Below, piece by piece: positions 1 to 7,136 of a stretch of DNA of 33,859 nt; the stretch's first letter is position 1, and each line of letters starts with the position of its first letter. This DNA comes from an uncultured Gammaproteobacteria bacterium (GTDB lineage: Bacteria; Pseudomonadota; Gammaproteobacteria; Arenicellales; JAANXG01): NCBI GenBank assembly GCA_947259175.1, contig CAMYKW010000060.1, positions 1-33,859 on the forward strand, read 5' to 3'. A program made the position numbers and the translations under genes. The notes beneath the pieces are model-generated. The model was not told the origin of the DNA. It ran no database searches and worked only from the letters and a program-made list of their open reading frames with translations.

Positions 1-1
1 C

Positions 2-25
2 AACCCATAGCTACGGCTATGGGTT
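2..25. other. Perfect hairpin with UACG tetraloop
   Basis: Ten-base arms AACCCATAGC (2-11) and GCTATGGGTT (16-25) pair perfectly around the loop TACG, closed by a C-G pair. C(UACG)G is one of the extra-stable UNCG tetraloops, so the RNA hairpin would be very stable. There is no real U-tract after it, so it is either a weak terminator for a gene left of the window or an RNA end-protecting or REP-like element. The window edge prevents a decision. Confidence 0.4.
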
Positions 26-202
26 TCGTTCCAGCGCGGCGTCCAGTCGCCCGGTCTCTTCGCCAGCATCCGGGATCCTGGTGAGAAATGCGGGCTAGGT
101 GTTCACGAATTGAAGCGTATTACAGGGAATCGCTAAACCAGTGCCGGCGAACGACGCTTCGGGCGGCGCAGCCGGCTTAAGGTGAGGCTGTGCAGGCGTT
201 TT

Positions 203-400
203 TTACGGCGCAGCCGGATCGAATCCTTCCGACGATCCTTCCCGTACCACGTGGATCACGTTGGTGCTTATATGGTGCGATGAATACACTGTTGTTCTGA
301 CCAACCATCCACCCCACGGGGACTGGGCCTGTTCTGTCATCGTGCGCAGATTTGTGGTGTCGTCAAAAGAGTCTTCAACAAGATCATATTCCAGTTTCAT
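203..400 (-). CDS. Small hypothetical protein (65 aa)
   Basis: A short open frame starts at ATG 400 with a purine-rich stretch (gagcgaggaac) a few bases upstream that could serve as ribosome-binding site. The product is acidic at its N-terminus, followed by a W-G-G-W-L-V-R segment and a likely beta-strand region, with no signal peptide or membrane segment. I do not recognise a family. A 64-aa frame on the opposite strand (261-455) covers the same DNA and has no better ribosome-binding site. This strand was chosen for its start context and its more protein-like composition. The gene may not be real. Confidence 0.35.
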   Translation of the reverse strand: MKLEYDLVEDSFDDTTNLRTMTEQAQSPWGGWLVRTTVYSSHHISTNVIHVVREGSSEGFDPAAP

Positions 401-533
401 GGGCGTTCCTCGCTCAAGGATTGGCTACCATTCAAATCCTAGCCAATTCGTCTGATCGGGTAACTGACCTAAATCAAACGAATCAGCGAAGCCGGCACTG
501 ACTTGTCAGTTGATGCTTTATCGCGGAACAAAA

Positions 534-553
534 CCCCGTGCGTGAGCACGGGG
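534..553 (-). terminator. GC-rich hairpin with GTGA loop and T-tract on minus strand
   Basis: CCCCGTGC (534-541) and GCACGGGG (546-553) form a perfect 8-bp stem around GTGA, a GNRA-type tetraloop. Read on the minus strand the stem is followed by TTTTGTT, the usual form of an intrinsic terminator. No minus-strand gene lies directly upstream of it, so it would end stray antisense transcription or act as an attenuator before the small minus-strand ORF at 203-400. The stretch 401-734 otherwise holds only the promoter and leader signals listed separately. Confidence 0.45.
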
Positions 554-568
554 ACGGACGCGATGCCC

Positions 569-595
569 GTTACAGTCATAGCGCCGCGATATAAT
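569..595 (+). promoter_or_regulatory. Possible sigma-70 promoter for the 79-aa gene
   Basis: A perfect -10 hexamer TATAAT lies at 590-595. The best -35 candidate, GTTACA at 569-574, gives a short 15-base spacer, so recognition would be imperfect. Transcription would start near 602 and leave a leader of about 130 bases before the ATG at 735. Confidence 0.35.
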
Positions 596-661
596 ATTTC
601 CGTTCAGCCTCGATGCTTTCGACGTCGTGAAGTGAATGGGGTGCCGACGCTTTTCGCGTAG

Positions 662-679
662 AGGGAGCAGCTCCCTTTT
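662..679 (+). terminator. Short hairpin with T-tract in the leader of the 79-aa gene
   Basis: AGGGAG (662-667), loop CAG, CTCCCT (671-676) followed by TTT gives a small terminator-like structure on the plus strand, between the candidate promoter at 569-595 and the start at 735. It could be an attenuator or a chance hairpin; the T-tract is short. Confidence 0.3.
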
Positions 680-734
680 CCATTCTGGCGGGATCTCAAA
701 TACAATGATTACACGCGTTCGAGAAGGTTCAAAA

Positions 735-974
735 ATGGCGGTAGATCACATCAAGGCTTTAAATTATGCAAAGGAAGGAAAATGGGACGAGGCCCACCGG
801 CTGATTCAACCTTTCTCCGATAAAACCTCTTGTTTGATTCATGGCTATTTGCATCGAGTCGAAGGAGATCTCAGCAACGCACGCTATTGGTACAACCGTG
901 CCGACGTCGCCATGCCGGATAATACCCTCGAGGAGGAATTCAGTCGCCTGTATCAACTGGTAACGTCCGTGTGA
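735..974 (+). CDS. Conserved small helical hypothetical protein (79 aa)
   Basis: The start is placed at ATG 735 because GAGAAGG lies about eight bases upstream. The longer open frame from 636 has no such site and its extra N-terminus is low-quality Arg/Ser-rich sequence. The product (MAVDHIKALNYAKEGKWDEAHRL...) is predicted to be two or three helices with TPR-like spacing: a W-D-E-A-H helix, then H-G-Y-L-H-R-V-E-G-D, then N-A-R-Y-W-Y-N-R-A. From memory this matches a small uncharacterised protein family common in proteobacteria, but I know no assigned function. It has no signal peptide or Cys, so it should be cytosolic. Confidence 0.75.
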   Translation: MAVDHIKALNYAKEGKWDEAHRLIQPFSDKTSCLIHGYLHRVEGDLSNARYWYNRADVAMPDNTLEEEFSRLYQLVTSV

Positions 975-1058
975 CGTGACGTGATCGACGCAACATCGAC
1001 AGGTGTGTGAGCGGACCTGCTGAAAAGTACAGAACCGACCATTCGTTATATATGCTGC

Positions 1059-1082
1059 TACAATGAATTGTTAACAACAATT
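1059..1082 (+). promoter_or_regulatory. Candidate -10 element and dyad upstream of the HDOD gene
   Basis: A -10-like TACAAT (1059-1064) is followed at once by the dyad AATTGTT-AAC-AACAATT (1066-1082), which contains the perfect palindrome TTGTTAACAA (1069-1078). A dyad placed just downstream of a -10 box would suit a repressor operator. No convincing -35 is visible. Confidence 0.3.
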
Positions 1083-1111
1083 TATCAGCAAAAGCAGCGG
1101 CTACTCGCACT

Positions 1112-3055
1112 GTGCTATCGAACTTTCCCAATCTCGATGCAATGGCCCGGCATTGTGTTCTGAGCGTCGATGGTGATATCGGATTCCTGGATCGCAAAGG
1201 ACGAACGGTTGTTGATGACATTGCCACCGACGCGTTTCATGCCTATTCACAACAGCTTCTCCAGGAGTACAAGCTTCATCCGGCGGAAGGTGGCATGCAT
1301 TTGGGGGTGATTTTGGAGAACGATGGGGACCGTCCCTGGAAGAGTTTGACGATCAGATTGTCGGATAGTTTGTTGCGTCGCTTATATCCGATCCGCCACC
1401 AGCAATCTACCGATCCTCTCACGACATTCCAGAAACGCAATCAGTGGCAAAGCATCTATCGGGGGCTGGAGCTGTTGCTCGAATACCGCGTGGAGTCGAT
1501 GCCGGAAACGCCGATGTTTTGCCCTGTGATACTTGATAGGAAGATCGACGCCGCAACCCGGCAGGTCTTGCTAGGCGGTGCCGCCGAAGACGTTGATGAA
1601 ACCACGCCGCTGTTGGAGATCATCAACCTCATCTCGTTGATGACGCCTACCGACAAGAATAAACATATCGTGAGGGAATTGATTCAAAAGATCTGCGCGG
1701 GCGTCATCTATAAATCACTACGTAAGCCATCCGAGTTGAAATTAATGGACGAAGAAAAGACATCGGATTGGCGCAGGGAACCGATACCGGAGGTGAAACA
1801 GCCGGGGGCCGATTCAACGTCGGTGATGATACGGGTCGCTCTCGGCCATCAGTATGAGCAGATGTCGATCGGTCGACTGAGGGAGTACGAAACATTTTCC
1901 CGGCTCGCAGACGTACCGCTCGCGCTGCTGGCCGGTCGTATGTCGATCATCAGCCTGCACCGGGGAGAAAAGCTGTTTGCGCGCGGCTCGTCAGATCCGT
2001 ATGCGTTCTTCCTCATGGACGGAAGTGTGGAATTGGAGGCGGCCGATCAGCGTGTCAAGACGATCAAGGCTGGGGACGCGGCAGCCAAGCGGCCGTTGTC
2101 GTTGCTGCGACCGCGTCAATTCACGGCGCGGGCGATCGAAGATACGAAATTTCTGCGGGTCGACTATGACCAGGTGAATGCCCTTTCGGGTGACGCCGAC
2201 AAGTTCGTCGGCGCCGAGTCCCCCGCGGCGTCTATGTTTGAGGTGCTGTATGAAGACCTTAACCAGCGGCGATGGGTCTTGGCCGCCCTGCCAGCCCTGA
2301 CACGGCGTGTCCTTGGTGCCATGGAAAAAAACCTGTCGGACCCCAACCGGGTGGCGGAATTGGTGGCGGTGGATCCGGCGGCTACGGTAAAAGTGCTGGC
2401 CGCCGCGAATCGGCCGACGACGCCCGGTGAATACGCTGTCCCGGTGTCCACGTTGGTGCAGGCCGTCAACCGGCTGCAGCCGCACATTGTGTTGTCTCTG
2501 GTCCGCGAGATCATCGATCAGGATGATTTCGAAATAAGAGACACAACGGTTCAAAAGCGTCTTGAGCAGTTGTGGCGCCACAGCTTGGAAGTGGCTTGTA
2601 TCAGCTATGTGTTGTCACGGCACACGTCCAGCATTGATCCGGAGCGCGCATGGCTGCACGGCCTCATCCACGACATCGGCGCGTTCGGAATACTCAAGTA
2701 TGTGGACTTTACCGCCGGCCAAGACGCCGTGGAGCAAATGGTGACTTCCCTCCACGGCTGGATCGGGGGCGTCATCCTGAAAGAATGGGGATTGCCGGAG
2801 GAGTTCATCATCACCAACCTTGAGGCAGACGACTGGTATCGCAATGTGCACGGCCCCGTGGATTACTGTGATGTGGTCGTGTTAGCGCAGCTGCACCACT
2901 TCGTGGGCACGCCGATAAGTAAAGTCGTACCTACCATCGACATGGTTCCGTTGTCGGCCAAAGTCCCCGCGGGGAATCTGACACCGTCGGTCAGCGTCGA
3001 GATCATAAAACAGTCGCGCCAGATGGCAAAAGACGTCATGCGCCTGCTGTCGTAG
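1112..3055 (+). CDS. HDOD-domain signalling protein with cNMP-binding-like domain (647 aa)
   Basis: The order is an N-terminal region I do not recognise (about 1-250), a cyclic-nucleotide-binding-like beta-barrel (about 260-355; L-x-R-G-E-K-L-F-A-R-G then F-F-L-M-D-G-S-V-E-L), and an HDOD domain (about 385-580) holding H-G-L-I-H-D-I-G near residue 516. HDOD domains are HD-superfamily relatives usually lacking a full metal site and act as output or scaffold modules in bacterial signalling. The stretch where a phosphate-binding cassette should be (about 318-345) lacks the usual F-G-E...R pattern, so nucleotide binding is doubtful. The GTG at 1112 is the first start; ATG 1142 is an alternative. 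Neither has a good Shine-Dalgarno sequence. No transmembrane segment is evident. Confidence 0.85.
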   Translation: MLSNFPNLDAMARHCVLSVDGDIGFLDRKGRTVVDDIATDAFHAYSQQLLQEYKLHPAEGGMHLGVILENDGDRPWKSLTIRLSDSLLRRLYPIRHQQSTDPLTTFQKRNQWQSIYRGLELLLEYRVESMPETPMFCPVILDRKIDAATRQVLLGGAAEDVDETTPLLEIINLISLMTPTDKNKHIVRELIQKICAGVIYKSLRKPSELKLMDEEKTSDWRREPIPEVKQPGADSTSVMIRVALGHQYEQMSIGRLREYETFSRLADVPLALLAGRMSIISLHRGEKLFARGSSDPYAFFLMDGSVELEAADQRVKTIKAGDAAAKRPLSLLRPRQFTARAIEDTKFLRVDYDQVNALSGDADKFVGAESPAASMFEVLYEDLNQRRWVLAALPALTRRVLGAMEKNLSDPNRVAELVAVDPAATVKVLAAANRPTTPGEYAVPVSTLVQAVNRLQPHIVLSLVREIIDQDDFEIRDTTVQKRLEQLWRHSLEVACISYVLSRHTSSIDPERAWLHGLIHDIGAFGILKYVDFTAGQDAVEQMVTSLHGWIGGVILKEWGLPEEFIITNLEADDWYRNVHGPVDYCDVVVLAQLHHFVGTPISKVVPTIDMVPLSAKVPAGNLTPSVSVEIIKQSRQMAKDVMRLLS

Positions 3056-3120
3056 TGTCTTGGTGCTGACCGCGAGGTTCCTGCTGCACTGTGTGCGCGA
3101 AAGATGTATTCAATAAGAAA

Positions 3121-3148
3121 AGGGGCGATCGACATGTCGATCGCCCCT
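3121..3148 (-). terminator. 28-bp perfect palindrome between convergent genes
   Basis: AGGGGCGATCGACA and its exact reverse complement abut with no spacer, so the RNA would form an 11- to 12-bp stem with a tight ACAU-type loop. On the minus strand it is followed by TTTCTTATTG, fitting a terminator for the minus-strand gene at 3223-3843. On the plus strand it follows the HDOD stop by 65 bases without a U-tract, so it may still block read-through in both directions. Confidence 0.6.
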
Positions 3149-3222
3149 GCGTTGGGTCCATTTATATATCGGTTAACTGATCCGTGTTAACGAATTCGCG
3201 CCATTGTATATTTATGCTGGTT

Positions 3223-3843
3223 TTACTGGGTAACCATGGCCTGCTGAAAGCCGCCTAACCACTGCGAAAGGAAATCGATGCCGGCGCCGCCTTCCACGAT
3301 TCCGGTGGGCTTACCGGAGATGGAGTACGCGGCCGGGTCCACCCATGCGGCGTAGGTCTCCGTCGAAATAAACGGCGTGTAGTTGGCGAGGTTGAACATC
3401 TGCAGATAGTTGTCGGGATTCATCGCATGGATGTACGCATGCGGCGTCATCCAATACAGATAGGTGTTCGGATCCAGGAACGTCGCGTAGGAAGCCGGAT
3501 TCATCCACGCCAGCCAGTTCTGCGGATTCAGGAACTGCGCGTAGAATTCAGGCCGCATGAACTGGGCGTAAGTCGCGGGATTGGTGAACGCCATATGGAA
3601 ACTGGTGTGAGTCCGCGGATTCATGATCTGGGCCCAGCCGGCGGGATGCGCGGGATTGAACGCCATCGTCATGCCGGGCTTCGGCATGTTCTGAAACCAG
3701 GTAGACGGCTCCAGCAGGGTAATGGTGCTGTAGTCGTCGTTGTAGGTGGGCTGGGCCTGTTCTTCGTTTGCCTGCGAAATAGTGGTGGTTCCCAACATCA
3801 GCGCGGCGGCGACGGAGACCAGGTAACGGTTGATCTTGGCCAT
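3223..3843 (-). CDS. Secreted nonapeptide-repeat protein, (N/D)-P-x-x-Y type (206 aa)
   Basis: The start ATG 3843 has GGAGAG upstream (about six bases). Residues 1-25 are a classical signal peptide (K-I-N-R..., hydrophobic core, S-Q-A-N). From residue 87 to 176 the chain is ten uninterrupted nine-residue units with consensus x-(N/D)-P-x-x-Y-x-x-(F/W), for example LNPQNWLAW, MNPASYATF, LDPNTYLYW. A further unit, MNPRTHTSF, lies at 74-82. The mature protein has no Cys and is rich in aromatic residues, Met, Asn and Pro. I recall similar Asn-Pro-Tyr/Met repeat proteins from other gammaproteobacteria, but know no function. An extracytoplasmic structural or surface role is a guess. The gene is monocistronic, ended by the 3121-3148 palindrome. 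Confidence 0.8.
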   Translation of the reverse strand: MAKINRYLVSVAAALMLGTTTISQANEEQAQPTYNDDYSTITLLEPSTWFQNMPKPGMTMAFNPAHPAGWAQIMNPRTHTSFHMAFTNPATYAQFMRPEFYAQFLNPQNWLAWMNPASYATFLDPNTYLYWMTPHAYIHAMNPDNYLQMFNLANYTPFISTETYAAWVDPAAYSISGKPTGIVEGGAGIDFLSQWLGGFQQAMVTQ

Positions 3844-3947
3844 GGTGGCTCTCCTTCAGTGATTACGGGTTGATTGATTGAGTCCGCTGGGGCCGTAACG
3901 CGCCTTGGGGAACTCGCTTACTGTGAAAATAGAATATTAGAATATAA

Positions 3948-3980
3948 GGAATTATTAAATAATTATTAAGTAATAATTCC
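3948..3980. promoter_or_regulatory. AT-rich inverted repeat upstream of the nonapeptide-repeat gene
   Basis: GGAATTATTA (3948-3957) and TAATAATTCC (3971-3980) are exact reverse complements separated by 13 A/T-rich bases. It lies about 105 bases upstream of the minus-strand start at 3843, in a stretch (about 3930-3990) far more AT-rich than its surroundings. It could be an upstream promoter element or a regulator site. No exact -35/-10 pair can be assigned. Confidence 0.35.
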
Positions 3981-4007
3981 ACCTATATCCAATGGGATAG
4001 TGAGCCG

Positions 4008-4028
4008 GTGCCGGCCGTTGGCCGGCAC
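4008..4028. terminator. Strong GC hairpin downstream of the exporter gene
   Basis: GTGCCGGCC (4008-4016) and GGCCGGCAC (4020-4028) pair perfectly around GTT. It lies about 90 bases beyond the stop of the minus-strand exporter at 4119. No T-tract follows on either strand, so factor-independent termination is uncertain; it may be a REP-like or mRNA-stabilising element. Confidence 0.35.
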
Positions 4029-4118
4029 GCACGCGCCGCCCGAGTAAAAACCTGCCGATCTTCGCGCTTGCTCAGTCAGCCGCGTGCAGCGGCGCGCCGC
4101 CGGGTGTCGATGGCCGCG

Positions 4119-6428
4119 TCAGTCTTTGCCGGTGGTGGACACGTTTTCCGGCCGCAGTTGCCACAGCTGCAGCAACAGCGCGGGCAAGCCGATCAAAGTC
4201 GTGATCAGCGCCACGAAAATCGCCCCCGAAGTCAGCAAACCAAACCGCAGCGTGCCGCTGAGTGACGCCGACAACGCGATGCCAACGAACCCGAGGCCGA
4301 GTATCAGGGAAGTGGAGATCACCGCGGTTTCAATCTCGCGCATCGTTTCGAAGCCGGCTTGTTTGACGCTGCGGTTGTTTCGCAGCCCGCTTCTGAAACG
4401 CGACATAAAATGAATGGTGTCGTCCACCGCGATGCCGATCGCGATCGACGCCACCATGACGTTGAAAAAATCGAGGTTCACTCCAATCAGGCCCATCAGC
4501 CCGAACACCGACATGATGGGTAACAGGTTCGGTATCAGGCTGAACATACCCACGAGGACGGAGCGGAATACGATAATGATGGTCAGTAGAATCGTCACGC
4601 AGGCGCCCACGAATGATCGAATCTGATTGTTGACCAGGTGTTCCGTGGCTTCTGCGAACACGGCCGCCGTGCCGGTGATGCGCGCCGTCAGGTTGGTGTC
4701 CGCGAGCGCTTTCGCAATCTCCGCATTGAGCTCTTCGATAAGGCTTTGAAGTTCCGTGGTTCCGAGGGACCGAAGACGGACTATGATTCGCGCTTTGGCG
4801 GCGTCGGCGGTGATCAATTTGTAAAGTCCCTCCCCTTGCTCGGACAGATTGGCCAGGTAAACGAAGTTGTCTATGGTCGATTGATCGCCGGGGACGGACA
4901 GGAAGGCCGGGTCGGATTGGTTGAGATACAAGTTGCCGAGCTTCACCAGCTCGACAATGGAAAATGTCTTTTGCACGGGTTCGAACGCTTCCAGCCGTCG
5001 TTGCAGGGCGTCCACAGCCTGCAATGCATTCACGGTCAGCAGCTGGCCGGCGTTTCCCTCCACGATAATATCCAGGGGACCGGTGCCGCCGAAGCGCGTT
5101 TCGACGAAATCGTTCGCCCGTGAAACCGGGTGGTCGGCTTTGAATATATTCAGGAAGTTCGTGTTCGTTGTTATTTGCGACATACCCACCAGAAAAATCA
5201 CCGCAAAGATCACGAACACGCCGATGATTCGGTTTGGGCTGCGCTCGATCAATCGCTCCAACCACGTCGCCGACAGATCGATTCGTTTGTCCGGTCGGCA
5301 CAGGCGGGTGGATACCGCAGGCGCCACCAGAAGCAGCGCCGGCACGAAGGTGACGGACAAAATGAACGCCACACCGACGCCGTAAGCCGCACACAATCCG
5401 AATACCTTCATCACCGGAATATCGCCCAGGGTAAGCGATAGAAATCCAAGCATCGTGGTGAAGCTGGTCAGCGCGCAGGGCACCAGATTCTGCGCCAGGG
5501 AGTGCCGTACCGCCGCGGGTCTGTCCCCGGCGCCGCAATTCTGTTTGTAGGTCGACAGAATATGCACGGCATCGGCGATGGCGATCACCAGTATCAATGG
5601 GGCGACCAACGAGGTCCAGCTGTTGATCGCCAGGTCGAACAGCCCCATGAATCCAGCGAGCCACACCATGGCGAGCACAAAGGTGGCGACTGGAACCAGA
5701 ACCGCCCAGATGTCACGGAAGATAAAGGCGAGGACCACGGCGACGAGTACCAGCGTGACGATCATGGCAACCGCCGTATCGTGCTTTGCCGCCTCCAGTA
5801 GACCCTGCTTGATCTTGGGGCTGCCGACGACGTGGTACTCGCCGGGAAATTCGGCCAGTATCTGTTCAACCCGCTCGACCAGCAGCACGGCGTCGACTTC
5901 TCCGTGTTGCGGCAGCTTGGGGTGAATATATAAGGTCGCCACGCGCGCGTCTTCGGAGATCAGCAGCCCCCGCACCAAAGGCGATATTCCGTGTTTGAAG
6001 GCGGCGATGCCCTGCTCGTCTTGGGAGTACAAGCCGTAGGCGGCGACCAGTTGCGGCATGCCCAGCATGTAACTGACCGTCGGCACGTTGGTCAGGCTCA
6101 GTACCTGGTCGACGCCGGACAGCGCCGTGAGCCGTGTTGTCAATTCGTCAATACGGGCAAGTACGCGTGGACTGAATATGGTGTCCGGGTCTTCGAGGGC
6201 AACGACCAGGGTTTCGTCATTTCCAAAGGTCTGGCGAAAGTTGTTGAAGTATTCGACCGCTGGATTGTCATCCGGTAGTAAATTGACCGTCGACGGGTCG
6301 AAACGGAGGTCCTTGGCCCAATAGGCGAAGAACGCGGATGCGATAATCGTGACCAGCAGGATCGCCCGCGGGTACCTGAGCAGGATGCGGTCGATCACCC
6401 AATCCGCTATGGACGCGTTCGATTTCAT
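4119..6428 (-). CDS. MMPL/RND-superfamily exporter (769 aa)
   Basis: The product has the two-fold layout of the MMPL branch of the RND superfamily. A first membrane helix lies at about 20-37 and a large extracytoplasmic loop at about 38-218. A helix bundle follows, including I-A-I-A-D-A-V-H near 280-290. The second half repeats this with a loop (about 425-600) and a bundle holding A-I-G-I-A-V-D-D-T-I-H-F near 665-675. The paired Asp in these helices is the proton-relay position of the family. Relatives export hydrophobic molecules, sterol-like lipids or pigments in a proton-driven way; the substrate here is unknown. ATG 6428 was chosen over the longer frame from 6545, whose 39 extra residues are Pro/Arg-rich and would precede the normal N-terminus (M-K-S-N...). 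No partner adaptor or outer-membrane gene is adjacent. Confidence 0.85.
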   Translation of the reverse strand: MKSNASIADWVIDRILLRYPRAILLVTIIASAFFAYWAKDLRFDPSTVNLLPDDNPAVEYFNNFRQTFGNDETLVVALEDPDTIFSPRVLARIDELTTRLTALSGVDQVLSLTNVPTVSYMLGMPQLVAAYGLYSQDEQGIAAFKHGISPLVRGLLISEDARVATLYIHPKLPQHGEVDAVLLVERVEQILAEFPGEYHVVGSPKIKQGLLEAAKHDTAVAMIVTLVLVAVVLAFIFRDIWAVLVPVATFVLAMVWLAGFMGLFDLAINSWTSLVAPLILVIAIADAVHILSTYKQNCGAGDRPAAVRHSLAQNLVPCALTSFTTMLGFLSLTLGDIPVMKVFGLCAAYGVGVAFILSVTFVPALLLVAPAVSTRLCRPDKRIDLSATWLERLIERSPNRIIGVFVIFAVIFLVGMSQITTNTNFLNIFKADHPVSRANDFVETRFGGTGPLDIIVEGNAGQLLTVNALQAVDALQRRLEAFEPVQKTFSIVELVKLGNLYLNQSDPAFLSVPGDQSTIDNFVYLANLSEQGEGLYKLITADAAKARIIVRLRSLGTTELQSLIEELNAEIAKALADTNLTARITGTAAVFAEATEHLVNNQIRSFVGACVTILLTIIIVFRSVLVGMFSLIPNLLPIMSVFGLMGLIGVNLDFFNVMVASIAIGIAVDDTIHFMSRFRSGLRNNRSVKQAGFETMREIETAVISTSLILGLGFVGIALSASLSGTLRFGLLTSGAIFVALITTLIGLPALLLQLWQLRPENVSTTGKD

Positions 6429-7136
6429 ACATTGATCCACCAGCGCGGGTGGACTGCGTAAATCATGAGGGCCAATCCCGGGCCGCCGGAGATGACGGGG
6501 TGTCATTGGGTGTCGAGTGAGTATAGAGACACAACAAGACGCCAAGCAACCCCTTCACGTGGAAAGGCGCTTGCTGCATTATTTCGCCGTTGCAGCGAAT
6601 TTCACCAACGCCTGTTTTACGCCTCGGGTCAATATGGAGTTGATGATCCATGCTACGCAATCGCGACGTAGATAACGCTTGCATGGGTGAGTATTTCGGC
6701 AACGGCGCGATTGCAACGATTTGGGCCGCCCACGAGCGATCGTCCGTTCGATTCACCTCATGTTCTCATCCACCGCGTTGCTCGCGGCGGTTTGCGGTCC
6801 AATCGCCCGTGTACCCGTAACAAAAGTGGGGTCTTTGTCAGCGACAATTGACCGCCGTCGCTAAGGTCGCGAATTTATTATCAAAGTATGTGACCGTTCA
6901 GTCGCGTTACATAACCGACCGCCGGGCTGGGTATTGATTAACGCGCAACGAAAGCGGATGATCTCGCTGACGGGCTTTCAGCGGCAGACGTATTGCGGCG
7001 CAACATCGGGTTTTGCCGTGAACGATACGATCCGCGTGCTCGACGCGCCCGCCGCGCAAGCACCGAAGAACTCGGTGTAGGCGTTTTGATTGGTTGTTAG
7101 ACGTATCACCCAACGGTGAAACAAGGAGGATCCGCC
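6429..7136. other. 708-bp intergenic region upstream of the dioxygenase cluster
   Basis: This divergent region separates the exporter (minus) from the dioxygenase cluster (plus). Its short frames (6463-6756 minus, 6465-6671 plus, 6907-7113 minus) lack good starts and look non-coding. It contains a dyad TATGTGAC (6887-6894) / GTTACATA (6906-6913) with 11-base spacing and one mismatch, a plausible regulator site about 225 bases before the first gene. TTGACC (6848) and TATTAT (6876) are spaced too widely (22 bases) for a standard promoter. The cluster's Shine-Dalgarno sequence AAGGAGG is at about 7124-7130. Confidence 0.5.

Noticed and set aside
261-455. 64-aa plus-strand frame opposite the small ORF at 203-400
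   Set aside because: No ribosome-binding site and Ser/Arg-rich composition; the minus-strand alternative is somewhat better, though also weak.
4330-5664. 444-aa minus-strand frame inside the exporter gene
   Set aside because: Arg/Gly/His-rich shifted-frame translation of the exporter with no membrane helices; a typical shadow in GC-rich DNA.
6848-6881. TTGACC ... TATTAT as a sigma-70 promoter for the dioxygenase cluster
   Set aside because: The spacer is 22 bases, too long for a normal promoter.
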